A stretch of 64,000 nt of DNA from Saprolegnia diclina VS20. Lineage: Eukaryota > Oomycota > Saprolegniomycetes > Saprolegniales > Saprolegniaceae. A model generated the notes under the pieces. That model ran no database searches. It saw only the letters and a program-made list of their open reading frames with translations, and was not told the origin of the DNA. The DNA is taken from the NCBI RefSeq assembly GCF_000281045.1, contig NW_008246109.1:201491-265490 (forward strand). The letters run 5' to 3'. This document shows, piece by piece, positions 12,824 to 23,362 of this stretch. The position numbers and the translations under genes are program-made. Positions within the stretch are counted from its first letter, which is position 1, and the number at the start of each line of letters is the position of its first letter.

Positions 12824-14280
12824 TCACCAGCGGTCACGCGATCGGACGGCAGGCGATTGGTCCCGCGCGCGCGGCGAGACGGGTCGGCGCAGCGGCGACG
12901 CGACGCGAGGTGCGTAGTCGTGGCTGCGGGCCACCACTTCGACGCGGGTCCGGGGCGACCGCGACCGCCGACGAGGAGACGGCTCACGGTAGCGCACGGG
13001 CGACAGCTCCCGACGGCGTGGCGAGGGCTCGCGGTACCGCACCGGCGACAGCTCTCGGCGGCGAGGCGACGGCTCGCGGCGACGGGGGGACAGCTCGCGG
13101 CGACGGGGCGACGGCGTCCGGGGTCGTCGAGCCTCGTAAGCGTCTGCGCGCGGTCGTCGGTCGTCATAAGCGTCGACCCGCGACCGGCGATCATCGTACG
13201 CCTCGACACGAGGACGGCGGTCGTCAGCGTACGCGTCATAGCGCGGACGAGGCTCGTCATACGCGTCCGTCCGCGGACGGCGGTCGTCCTGCATGTCACT
13301 GCTGCGGGTGCGGCGGTCGTCGTAGGCGTCGTGGCGAGGGCGGCGGTCTTCGAGCGCATCGTGGCGAGGACGGCGGTCTTCGAGCGCATCGTGGCGAGGA
13401 CGGCGGTCTTCGAGCGCATCGTGGCGAGGACGGCGATCTTCAAGCGAATCGTGGCGCGGCCGGCGGTCGTCGACAGCCTCGTAACGCGGCCGGCGATCTT
13501 CAAGCGACCCGGCGCGCGGCCGGCGGTCGTCGTACGCATCTTTCCGAGCATACCGGTCGTCGTCGTCGCGCCGGCGCTCCACCACACTCGTCGCGTCGGG
13601 CGCCGGGCGATTGTCAACGCCGCTACACGATGCGTGAGCTACAACATCTCATAGCACAAGAGAGCCTACCGGCGGTGGCTAAAGTCCGTGCGGAGCTCGC
13701 GGCCCTCAAACACCAGGCGCTTCTCCATGGCCCGGTCCGCACTCGTATCGTCCACAAAGTCAACAAAGGCTGAGATGCCGACGTTGCCATTGCGCTGGGG
13801 CAGCACCTTGATCTGTTCGACTACATGCGATGCCATATCAGTCGTCAAGCCATGGCAAGTGGCATCTACCTCGGCCAAACTTCTCGAAAAAGTCGTGGAG
13901 CTTGTCGAGCGTCGTGTCGGGCACGATGTTGCCGACAAAGAGGCTATTGCAGCGCGTGCTGCGGGGAAGCTCGCGCCGGCGGTCGTCGCCGCGGCTGCGG
14001 TCCGGGTTGGTGTGGGCGCGCGAGAGCTTCATGTCCTTTCCAAAGAGCGTGTGCATGTGGAGCGTGCGAATGGCCTCGTCCGCGTCCGCATCGTTGGCAA
14101 ACTCGACAAACGCAAAGCCGAGCTTGATGACGACCGAGAGGACCTTACCGCACTACGCACATAGCCATGTCAACCTCGCCTTGTCGTGGCGCATCTTGCA
14201 TGTACCTTCTCGAAGAGCGCGCGGAGGTCGCCTTCCCGCGCCTCGTTGCTGTTGAGGTTCCCGACGAAGATCTTGGCCAT
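12824..14280 (-). CDS. SR-family splicing protein: two RRMs plus RS/RD-rich tail
   Basis: Exons 14280-14206, 14152-13870, 13820-13670 and 13622-12824 give 435 residues. RRM1 opens with RNP2 IFVGNL (residues 4-9) and has RNP1 LGFAFVEF. RRM2 has RNP2 LFVGNI and RNP1-like ISAFVDF. The C-terminal half (from about 170) is a low-complexity DR/RP domain with a tandem decapeptide unit DRRPRHDALE, then canonical SPRRREPS and SPVRYREPS repeats, that is, an RS domain. Two RRMs with an RS tail fit SRSF- or SRSF11-type splicing factors acting in nuclear speckles. The exact orthologue cannot be set by eye. Confidence 0.9.
13329..13455. repeat. 30-bp coding minisatellite in the SR gene
   Basis: About four near-identical 30-bp units (GGCGGTCTTCGAGCGCATCG with flanks) encode the decapeptide repeat of the SR tail. 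Two of the units are identical, which suggests recent expansion. Diverged units continue on both sides to about 13120 and 13550. Confidence 0.8.
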
Positions 14281-14825
14281 CGGCGTCTACTTTGCGAATG
14301 ACCACGCACCGTTTTTCGAACGACCGCGAGGTTTCGATAATATTAAATCGAACATCGTATCTTTTTTTTCAAGAGGCATACAAATAGCAAGCTATAAAAA
14401 CAATCGAGCTCGCAAAACGCATGTTTTATTACAATCGCCGTGGCGTTGGCACCACTCAATCCAAGTATACTATACCCAAGCCAAGTGGTTTGCGCGATTA
14501 TTGCACGGAAATAGTGTCATCGGAGAATGGCGATCTTGCAGTTGAAGCGGTTGAAGCCGACGAACGATTCGTCGGATGTCGGAATAACGTCGTCTAATGG
14601 ACAGATTATAGTGTCTTCAACGGATACCTTGTCGTCGTAGGACGTACAGATTGTTGTTGTTGTGTGGCTCGCTGGCCGGGAAGCCGATGAAGAGGGGAGC
14701 CGTGCTGCTGCGGGGTTTCTCCGCCTTGTTTATAGTTCAAACGATCGAGTCCGTTATCCACGTAGTACGAAAACCGCAGCGTCTTCTGTATACTAAGACA
14801 CTTGGATAACTTCATTGATTTTGAG
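14281..14825. other. intergenic, SR promoter side
   Basis: This 545-bp stretch is more AT-rich than its flanks and includes homopolymer tracts near 14360. It separates the SR start from the 3' end of the pseudogene. No gene is seen. Confidence 0.55.
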
Positions 14826-15582
14826 TTAGGCCATGTACGCCGGAGCCGATGGCGCCATCGGATCGCCACAGTCTTTTGCGACGGGTACTGCAAATGGCAC
14901 CGCTTGATACCACGTGTCCTTGGCGCGGCCGTCCGAGATGCTCGTCGCCTGACCAATCGACCCGTACAAGTGCCAGCCACGTTCCTCGAGCGCGGCCAAG
15001 AGGTAGAGCAGAACGATGCATGCGCTGTCGTCGTCGCTCATATTGCTCATGCCGCTAAAGCCCCACGGACTCTCTCGAAACTTGAGCTCAGTGCAGTGCA
15101 GTCCGGCACGTAGTCGAGCGTCTTGCGATGCAGTCCTGGCGGCCGGCCAGTGGTGCGCAATGAGCTGCTCAACCACGGTTTGGAGCTCGACAGGCGCGCG
15201 CAGCAAGTGGAGGAGGTCGCTCGCGTTGGTCGAGATCGCAAACATCGTTGGCGACTCTTCAGGAAGATCAAAGCTGAAAACGAGCGTGTCGCGCGTGCGC
15301 TCCGAGTTGGAGACGTCGCTGGACGAGTGAAGGGTGTAGCCGTGGCGCTTGAGCGCTAAGAGGATCTCGAGCACAAGAAAGCGCGATAATCGCGACCCTT
15401 TGGCGCCCACGGAGTCCCGCTGAGCTTGATCTCAAAGCAATGCGGGTGCGCCTTGGCGGCCGAGATGCCGTCGGGCTACGGGCGCAGGATCGCTTGGGTG
15501 TCCAGTCTTTGGCTTCGGGCGGAAAGCCGATGAGGCGCAGTTGATCGAACCGCATGAACGCGAGGCAAGCAAACGTCGTCAT
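14826..15582 (-). pseudogene. broken paralogue of the two-repeat protein at 1942-2709
   Basis: Starts with ATG at 15582 and MTTFACLAFMRFDQLRLIGF, clearly homologous to the intact gene at 1942. Directly after PPEAKDW the reading frame shifts. The restored frame then carries TAG where the intact gene has Trp of SWPDGI. A second shift lies in the first repeat near 15390, after which the frame reads RFLVLEILLALKRHGYTLHS. Another compensated shift occurs in the second repeat near HHWPA. The C-terminus (DTWYQAVPFAVPVAKD) is recognisable but shortened. The copy is inverted relative to the intact gene, about 12 kb away. Several independent lesions point to a true pseudogene rather than one sequencing error. 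Confidence 0.85.
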
Positions 15583-16337
15583 GATGTTGACAATTGGGAA
15601 CTGGCTTTTGGAAGCAGCCGCAGATGATTTAACAAAAGGCCAGAGTTGAAGCGCAGGAGCAGCCGGACACGGGAGCCCAATGAAAGAGTGAAGAGTATCT
15701 TGGGCGGATCATGCTGAAGAACTTTGCACTGTATGATACAAGTCCTGTACACATATACTATGGCAAGACTACCGGTATGTCCAACGAGAACTGCAGTGAG
15801 CGTCTGACAGCAGGCTTGCACGCAGGCGGTATCATGGACGACATACCAGTCTCTCGCAGGACACCACTGGAGCGGTTGCGAAGAGCTGTCCCAATAGAGC
15901 TACAGTCAACCGTAAACCGACACCGGCTCCACCGCATTGCGGTGGTTCGATAGACTAAGAGAAACGACCTTGTTGCAGCGCGTCGAGAGGTTTGTTGTGA
16001 GGTGGACTGATCCACACGTGGCTAAAGTCACGTGAATTTAGACACTGGGGCTAGAGAGATACCCTGGCACGCGAGTCTGCCTCGTAGATTCTTCGTCGCG
16101 ATTGGGCGCTTATGCACTTCTGGCCGGTAAATACATGTCCATGTATGCGAGTAGGGCGATAGTTGATAGAATATGCCAAAGAGCATGTTCATTGCCGTCG
16201 TACAGCCATGATAGGAAAGTTGCGTTGGTTTAGACAGCCTAATATCCTTCAAGAACACATACACTCGCGACCCATCGCTTCTCCGAGGTTTATCCGGTGC
16301 GTGGCCCCCAAATTGCGTGGAAGACAAGAACAGCAGC
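15583..16337. other. intergenic, nothing recognised
   Basis: Lies between two outward-reading starts, the pseudogene and SF3B6. The open frames seen are antisense or short and lack coding composition. Confidence 0.5.
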
Positions 16338-16855
16338 ATGGCGTCGATGGCATCGCAGGGACGACGCGGCAACGTACGTGGCCTCTCAACGAGCCGCTTG
16401 CTCGTAGCTCATGGACTGTCTAGGCGCGCCTCCCGCCGGAGGTCAACCGCGTTCTCTACGTGCGCAACCTCCCGTTCAAGATCTCGAGCGACGAGATGTA
16501 CGATATCTTTGGCAAGTACGGTGCGATCCGCCAGATTCGCCTCGGTACGCAGCGCCGCCCATCCACACTGCATGGACGCTCACAAGGCCATGGCTAGGCG
16601 TCAATGCGGACACGCGCGGGACGGCCTTTGTCGTGTACGAAGATATTTATGACGCCAAGAACGCTGTACGGTCCCGCCCCATTCTCGTCTCGCCGATGCT
16701 CATAGCCTGTGTAGGTCGACCACTTGTCGGGCTTCAACGTCTGCGGTCGCTACCTCGTCGTGCTCTACTACCAGGCGAACCGCGTCAGCAAGAAGATGGA
16801 CGTCCAGGCCAAGCAGCAGGAGCTCGCAGAACTCAAGGCGCGTTATGGCGTGTAA
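16338..16855 (+). CDS. SF3B6: splicing factor 3b subunit 6 (p14)
   Basis: Four exons, 16338-16373, 16424-16544, 16598-16665 and 16715-16855, give 121 residues, close to the family length of about 125. The RRM has RNP2 VLYVRNLPF and RNP1 GTAFVVYE. Before it comes the conserved ARLPPEVNR tail that wraps the SF3B1 HEAT protein, and after it [15 protein letters not shown], typical of p14. This subunit of the U2 snRNP SF3b complex sits at the branch-point adenosine. A second in-frame ATG at 16347 could also start the protein. It ends 30 bp from the convergent stop of the uroporphyrinogen synthase gene. Confidence 0.96.
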
Positions 16856-16885
16856 TCAGGATCCGATGCATTCATCTCGTCAGTG

Positions 16886-17784
16886 TTATGTGGCGCTACC
16901 CTCGGCAGCACCCATGGCTTTGAGGAGACCTTCCGGCGTTGGGGCCACAGCAACAGCGTCGGCGTTCCACGTCGCATCATTCGTTTCGTTGGCGACCTTG
17001 GCGAGCGCTGCCGCCGTCGTCTTGCCTACCACATTGATTGCATGAGCATCGCCAGAGCAGACATTGCATACCAATCGCCGCCTTCTTGATGGTCGTCCAG
17101 TCCACATGAAGCATGGCGCGGGCCGTGTGCACTCCGCTGGGACTGAAAAAGATTACCCACGCTGGCGTCGCTGCATTAGGCGACGCAAAGTAGTCGATAC
17201 TCGAGACGGATGCAGAGACGTAGACGATGAGTTCTTCGAGGACCTGGTTGCGGGCCCGAAAGCTTGTGGGCAGCGCATCATGGTGCTTCTCGCCGCAGAG
17301 AAATAGCGTCGGCTTGGTCGACGTCGGGTCTTGTACTGACGCAATGTGTGCGGCAAGGACGTCACCCGAGCCCGAGGCCTCGCCGCTGCACGTCACGCCC
17401 AAGGCGGTAAGCGGCGCTGAAGTTTTTTGCCCCACGGAAAAGACGGGTAGCGTCTGCAGCTGTGCCAGCACGTGCGCTCGCTCGGCGTCGTCCATGGCCA
17501 TCAAGGCTTCGACGATGGCCTCGGACGAGCGCGGGCTCGTGATGATGAGGCCGTCGTACGAGGCGAGCGACCGCAGGCGCTGCCATCAAGAGCCATCATC
17601 CACTGATGGCATGGGCGTGGGGACGTACCTCGCGCAGGACGTCGCGGTTGCGCGCCTCAAAGGACAGTACGTCGGAGAAGGCGGCGGCGAGCCCCGCGGC
17701 CGCAAAGGCCGTCGTGTACGTGGCGTCGACCGACTTGAGCAAGAGCGCAATGGGGGCCATGAGCCTTTCAGGAGTGGATGTCAT
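16886..17784 (-). CDS. HEM4: uroporphyrinogen-III synthase
   Basis: Exons 17784-17629, 17579-17072 and 17025-16886 give 267 residues. The enzyme closes hydroxymethylbilane to uroporphyrinogen III in haem biosynthesis. Low overall conservation is normal for this family. The diagnostic segments are present: YDGLIITSPRSSEAI, the KPTLFLCGEKHHDALP strand and turn, WVIFFSPSG, IGKTTAAAL and the final APTPEGLLKAM. Intron 1 ends in CAG; intron 2 ends in TAG. No targeting peptide is obvious at the N-terminus, so a cytosolic enzyme is likely. Confidence 0.93.
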
Positions 17785-18542
17785 TTTGTATCTAGGTTAT
17801 TAGATGCGGCATCTGCCACGCTATTTTGGCCATCGTGCCGAAAATAAAGCAAGGAAGCTGCCACGCTGCCACGTGCTTGTTGCTGCGGCTAGCGACAGAT
17901 CTTGATCGTCTACTCGTACGTGCAGCGCAATTCGAAGCGCACGTCGTGTTACGCTCTACACTATCAAGTGTAATCAGTCGCGCGCTTGGGCGTAGCGCGC
18001 AGAGCTCTTACACTGCACGCCTGCGTCCGGCCTGACGTCGTGATCTCCCTTTGACATGCAGTTGTAGTGTTTCTGCGTGCACCGTCTTTGGCTTTGGATC
18101 ATCTTTATCTGGAGCTGGCGCATGCTCGAATGCTCGAGTGCTATTCGGGCGTAGTCATCCAGTCGCGCTAACAAAACAGGGTCGGCACCACGGACCAAAT
18201 ACAGTGCACGGGCTCGTGTCGGCTCGTGTCGGCTTGTTGAGACTGTGTTGGCGCCGCAGACGAACGCAACACTCTAGTATTCGTTCCAGTAGATCGGATG
18301 ACGTCGGCGTCGTCGTCGCATTCCACACTCGCACACCCGTCGTCACGCTGCTACGCGTGCGCTGTCGCGGCTTCTACTGGCTGCATCGTGGCTTCCGTCG
18401 ATCGTCTCGCACTGATATTCACACGGTAGTGCGGTTGGGCTCATGTTGGCTTGGTGTCCAAATGAACTCTGCTGCGGTGCCATCATCACAAGGCGAAAGG
18501 CTTGTAGTTATTGGAAGCAATCAATAGTTAATAAGTGGGCAA
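17785..18542. other. intergenic, nothing recognised
   Basis: This 758-bp stretch holds the promoter of the uroporphyrinogen synthase gene and the 3' flank of the Pro/Thr-rich gene. A 158-codon plus-strand frame at 18051-18527 is Cys/Arg/Ser-rich with random third positions, so I do not call it. Confidence 0.5.
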
Positions 18543-19688
18543 CTAGAGCGTTAATGACCGGCGGTCGTTGAGGCTCGACGTCGCGCTGCTCGCAAACGAG
18601 TCTTCGCGCACAGAGCTCGTGAACGATTCGTTCGAGAACGAGTCCTTCCAGAGCACGTTGTCGGTCGTCGGCCGCTCTGACATCATGAGGTCGTCAGTGC
18701 GACCGGTCTCCATCGCACTCATCCAGAGCGCTGTGCTGTGCGGGTCCCCCGTCGACTCGGAGATCTGATCGCTGTACGTGCCAAACTGCGCCGGCGACGG
18801 CTGCACGTGCGCATCGCCGTAGACAAAGCCGGGAGGCGACTCGTGCCGGGCCTGGTACTGCGGCACCTGCATCTGCTGCTGCTGCGCATATGCGTTGGGC
18901 GAGTAGAGAGGCGCTTGCGACTGCATGAGGCGGTTGGTGTCCATGGCCATCATCTGACGCGAGTCCAGAGCGCTGTGCTGGGGCGACGTCACGCGCTGCG
19001 GCGGCGGCTGGATGTACGTAAGCTTGAGCGGCGAGATGATGTCTTCTTCCATGTACTTGGTCTTCTTCCGGAGCACGACGCAGACGATGAAGACACCCGC
19101 AATGGCCGCGACCGCCACGATACCCACGATTACGAGGATCGTCGTCGTCTTGGATTCGTCGGCGTTGGCCGCACCGTTGTTGGCGTTCGCCGTGTCGGGC
19201 GACGATGTCGGCTTCTTGGTCGTCTTGGTCGGCGTCGGCGTCACGGTCTCCGTCACCGGCGCTTGCGTCGGCGCATCCGTCACCGGCTGCGGCGCAGCAG
19301 TTGGCGCAGGCGCGACCGTAGCCGACTGCACGGCCGTCGTCGGCGGCACCGTTGTCTTGGGTGCGACGGTCACAGGCGCCGCCGTGGTCTTCGGAACCGA
19401 TGTGGTGGAGGGGGCGATCGTCGGCGCGACAGTCGTCGGCGCAATCGTCGGGGCGTCAGTGGGTACCGGTGTCGGTGCCGGCGTCGGCGCAGGCGTCGGT
19501 GCAGGCGTCGGTGCGAGTGTCGGCGCCAGTGTCGGTCGAACAGTCGGTGCCAACGTTATCGGCACCATCGTGGGCTCCGGCGTCGGAACTTTGGTCACAT
19601 CTGACGGCGCCGGGACCGACGTCGCGTTCTCAGCGACGGCAACCGCCGCAAGAAGCGCAGCGACGACGTGCAGCAGTCGGCGGCTCAT
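18543..19688 (-). CDS. Pro/Thr-rich single-pass cell-surface protein
   Basis: Single exon, 381 residues from the ATG at 19688. This start is chosen because it is followed at once by a signal peptide (MSRRLLHVVAALLAAVAVAE); the open frame extends further upstream. The ectodomain (about 20-195) is a mucin-like Pro/Thr/Ala stretch with APTLAPT and APTPAPTP repeats. One membrane span (ILVIVGIVAVAAIAGVFIVC, about 200-222) is followed by a basic RKKTK stop-transfer and a cytosolic tail of about 150 residues. The tail has a YIQPPP element, a Gln run, several Tyr and Ser clusters, and a C-terminal NESFTSSVREDSF section. It is probably a heavily O-glycosylated cell-wall anchor or receptor-like sensor. 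No named family is recognised. Confidence 0.85.
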   Translation of the reverse strand: MSRRLLHVVAALLAAVAVAENATSVPAPSDVTKVPTPEPTMVPITLAPTVRPTLAPTLAPTPAPTPAPTPAPTPVPTDAPTIAPTTVAPTIAPSTTSVPKTTAAPVTVAPKTTVPPTTAVQSATVAPAPTAAPQPVTDAPTQAPVTETVTPTPTKTTKKPTSSPDTANANNGAANADESKTTTILVIVGIVAVAAIAGVFIVCVVLRKKTKYMEEDIISPLKLTYIQPPPQRVTSPQHSALDSRQMMAMDTNRLMQSQAPLYSPNAYAQQQQMQVPQYQARHESPPGFVYGDAHVQPSPAQFGTYSDQISESTGDPHSTALWMSAMETGRTDDLMMSERPTTDNVLWKDSFSNESFTSSVREDSFASSATSSLNDRRSLTL

Positions 19689-21122
19689 TGGACTGCAGCG
19701 GATGAAAAATGGAAATGAGCCATCGCTGCCCGCAGGTGCATATGGCGCTCGTGTGACACGGCAAACGAACCCAACGAGAGGGGGTACCCCACAAAATACC
19801 CAAACATGGAAGGTCCCATCACCTACCTCAACCTCCCGGCGACTGACGTGGAGAGGTTTGATCAGATCGCGATGCATGACGACTCGTCTGGCGACCGCGA
19901 GCATCGCATCCGCAGTGTTGTCTCCGTCGACGCCAACACAATCACCGCCTCCAATGTGGCGTGTCATCAGCTCACCTCCAGTGCGCCTTCGCCATAGAGA
20001 TGCGTCCTGGTATCGAGACGATGTGCAGTGCATCCACGACACCTACTAGGACCCATCGGGACCGACCAACCTCGCACGACAACTTGTGTATACCGTACTA
20101 AAGCGCCGAGATGCACCTCTTCGTAGCTACTTTTGAATGATCGGGTTCCATGGCGAGCTTTTTACGAGGGCCCACCCCCTTTTGGTAGGGTACCTCGATA
20201 CGGAAGGATTCGAAGAGCAATGTCGTAACGCGGCGACGCCGTTGCCTCCTGGCATCGACGAACGCAGGTGGTACCTGCTCGGTGGCGTTGCATCGAGCGA
20301 CGAGCGGCGAGCGGCGGCAGCACATGGCCGTTGATCCTGTGACGAAGATGGCGCACCGCTGTCGCAAGCGTCAACCCACTGCACCTCGAAACGAGAATTC
20401 GCCAAAGAGCTAGAGACCCCAGTGGGTTAGGAAATCGGTCTTGGCGCGTCATCCGTGTGGACTGCAATAAGTATTACCAAGTGGACGATGTCGAAGGACC
20501 GGCCCTCGCAGGACACTGCGCCTTTCTTCGGGCCAGCACCAAGTGTCGACGTTGTTTCTTCCTCGTCCCCCATGAGTCATGAGTCGCCCTGTATACTTGG
20601 CCTCGACATGGCGTCTTGTCGACGAGTTCTGGCAGCGGTGGCAACACACAACCGCACGTTCGTAGTATCATCCTCGATGCAGCGCCATGATTATGCTCCC
20701 GAACCATGGCGCCAGGCGTGAGACCGCCTTTGACCTCGTTCAAGAAGGTCTGTCAGACACGGCGCCGTGTCGGCGAGCGCTACTGCAGTGTCGCTTCGTT
20801 GCAGCCGAACGATGATAATGATGCAGTCAGTAATCAACGATGCCAGACATGCTGCAGAGTATAATTGCAGGGTGCGGCTTCATGGCATCTCGTGGCACGC
20901 TACGTCATGATGCCTACCAACGCAGCCGCGCACAAGACTAGTGCGCTTGGGCCTGTCCCTATCGTCGACCCTGTCTTTGACGCTCCTGCGCGCTTGTCGA
21001 CGGCGACATGCCTGCGTTCGATGCTGCATCCACGTCGTCCAAAGCCTCATCCTGGCTATGGCGCAAGACTGCACAAAGCATCATTCCGTTCATTTGGACA
21101 CATGGAGGCTCGCGGCGCTGGC
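19689..21122. other. intergenic, nothing recognised
   Basis: About 1.4 kb of low gene content. The open frame upstream of 19688 continues to 20042 but lies 5' of the signal peptide, so it is treated as non-coding. Frames around 20098-20405 lack coding bias. Confidence 0.5.
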
Positions 21123-21328
21123 TTAGTGCTGGGCCTTCTTGGCGTTCTTCTCAATGTTCTGCAAATACTACACACAGCATGCACTTAGCCATCGATCCAG
21201 GGGTCATTCCGGATACGTACTTGGAGGCCTTCGCGGCGCGAGTTCCACTCGGCGAGCGGGCCCGTGGTGACAGCGACGCCCGCGACGACGAGGCCACCGA
21301 CAGTGATCAGCTTGGTAAAGGTCTTCAT
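21123..21328 (-). CDS. 50-residue single-span membrane protein
   Basis: Two exons, 21328-21221 and 21167-21123, joined over a 53-nt GTACGT...GTGTAG intron. The product is MKTFTKLITVGGLVVAGVAV with about 30 more residues: one membrane span, an N-S-R-R-E-G-L-Q linker and the tail YLQNIEKNAKKAQH. Length and layout fit accessory subunits of mitochondrial inner-membrane complexes, but I cannot name it. The frame is open upstream for another 33 codons or more with no ATG, so a 5' exon adding a segment such as FEEQLEAPIGLGGF is possible. Confidence 0.6.
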
Positions 21329-21700
21329 CGCACTTGCGTCTTTCTCCGTTTGCCACCACAAAAATCCGCCCAAACCGATTGGTGCTTCTAGCTGTTCTTC
21401 AAACGAGGTTTCCTTCGGCCAATCCAATCTTTTAGCCTTTTTATCAGCAAAATGTTTCGAAAAAACGTGACGTTTTACTCATGGCCACCTTGGCCAGCTT
21501 TGCGCTCGCCACTGCGTTGCTGCGTCTTCGGAGCGATGTCACCGCGTCTTACGTCTAGTTACGTCATTATCCAAGCGCTTACCCCTCGCTTGTGGTCGGG
21601 ATCGTTGATTCGGACCAGATGGGTTAAAGTACCCTAAAACGCGCTCTTTAACGCATTTCGGTGTGCTGGTCAAAACCAAGTTGCACCACTCGAAGCCACG

Positions 21701-23267
21701 ATGCTGATGCAACTGCGCCGAGGGCTCCTGCCGCGCCACCGCCACGTCTTCGCCCATGGCGCGCGGTCCATCTCGGGCCTGCGTGTGCTCTTCTTTGGCA
21801 CGGACAACGTGTCGCTGCCGACGCTCGAGCTGCTGCATGCGCACATGTCGTTGCCATCGTGATCCATGCCATGACGGCTCATGGCACGCGTAGGCAGTCG
21901 ACGAGTGATGCGCCACCGCTCGTGCGCGAGATTGAGGTACGCAGCTCAGCTTTTTCATCGAGCTTGACGCATCGGATGCAGGTCATCTGCCCACCGGACC
22001 GCAAGATGGCGCGGAAGCGCACGAAGGCGCCAGTGCCGGTCAAGCAGTTTGCGCTCGCAAACAACTTGGCCGTGCACCACATTCCCGACGGCGTGTGCGC
22101 CAAAGCGCTACGTCCATCGCTGTCTGAAGCTCTGCGTCGATAGGAAGAGCTTGAAGGACTGGACGATGCCGGTGACCAAGGACTTTGACGTTGGCGTCGT
22201 TGTCTCTTTCGGCTACTTCCTCGTACGTCACCGCAGTCTCGTCCACGCGAGTACACGACATCGATGTAGCATCCGCACATGCTCGAGCACGTCAAGCACG
22301 GCGCCATCAACATGCACCCGTCGCTCTTGCCCAAGGTCCGCTCGATCACTCCGTCTGCACTTGAAACCTTGATAGTATCGCGGCCCGGCGCCGATTCCGC
22401 GCACGCTCTGGCACGGCGACGCGGTCACGGGCGTCTCGGTCATCGAGATCGATCCCACGTCTGTCGAAATACTTGCAGCGTCATGTCGCTCATTCATACT
22501 ACTATATAGGGCCTTTGACGTTGGGCGTATTTTGGACCAGACCACCATGGACGTGCCGCCAGCGTCGACCTTCCACAGGTATAATTTGGGTTTCGAAAAA
22601 GTCCAAGTGGACAATCTGTCTTATCTAGTCTTTCCGACGTCTTGGCGCGTGCGGGCGCGCAGCGTGTCATTGAAACCCTCCGCGACTTGCCGGCCAAGAA
22701 GGCGTCGGCCGTCGTGCAAGACGAAGCGCTTGCGACCAAAGCACCGAAAATGAAGCGCGACGTACGTTATGGCTTCGAGTCCAAGTGTCTTGACGAGCGT
22801 CGTAGCATGGGCTTGTGGCGTGGACCGAAACAGCGCAGCGGCTCTACTGCGTACGTCCTCACTTGCATACCCCAAGGCTCATTTCGGATCGACTAGATGT
22901 GGCAAGCGGTCGGCGAGACCTTTGGCGTCCTCGCCTCGTTCCAAGGCGTGCCCGTCAAGCTGCTCGAGATGCGACTGCCGACGGCCGACGACCGGGCGTC
23001 CAGTACGACCATTCTACATCGTGTACTATCGCAGCGGGACGGACTAGTGATGGTGTTCTAGTTGCTGCGGTCGAGGACGCAACGGCGATGCCGACGGGGT
23101 CGTGCTACTTTGACAAAAGTCTCCAGGCGCTTGTCGTCAAGTGCGTTGACGACGTTGTCCTTGTGACCAAGCTCCAAGCTGAGAACCGCAACCCGGGCCG
23201 CGCGATCGACTTTGCCAACGGCCACCGGATGAAGCCCCGCGCGGTCCGCAGCTTTGACTTGCCCTGA
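21701..23267 (+). CDS. MTFMT: methionyl-tRNA formyltransferase, mitochondrial
   Basis: Eleven exons: 21701-21846, 21894-21936, 21982-22094, 22144-22222, 22270-22335, 22376-22458, 22510-22578, 22629-22761, 22806-22850, 22897-23002 and 23062-23267, giving 362 residues with all phases consistent. It formylates initiator Met-tRNA for organelle translation using 10-formyl-THF. Seen motifs: VLFFGTDNVSLPTLELL, ICPPDRK, FDVGVVVSFGYFL, the catalytic and folate-loop region INMHPSLLPKYRG (Asn, His) and a C-terminal oligonucleotide-binding domain ending in AIDFANGHR. The first 25 residues are Arg-rich without acids, a plausible mitochondrial presequence. The second His of the loop and the invariant Asp lie in GDAVTGVSV. 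The density of introns is exceptional for this window. Confidence 0.93.
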
Positions 23268-23326
23268 TTTTGTGATCTCAGCTGCTGGCGCCCGCAATAC
23301 GACTCGAAACACAGTGCAGTTGTCCT

Positions 23327-23342
23327 CACACACACACACAGT
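23327..23342. repeat. (CA)n microsatellite
   Basis: About eight CA units lie in the 95-bp gap between two convergent stop codons. Confidence 0.8.
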
Positions 23343-23362
23343 TTGTTAAAAAATGGCGGCGT

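Noticed and set aside
13329-13455. CRISPR-like direct repeats
   Set aside because: The 30-bp units are contiguous without spacers and encode an in-frame decapeptide repeat in a eukaryotic gene.
18768-19604. Plus-strand Arg-rich and Val/Gly-rich frames opposite the Pro/Thr gene
   Set aside because: Antisense shadow of the APT repeats; the minus strand has the signal peptide and the membrane span.
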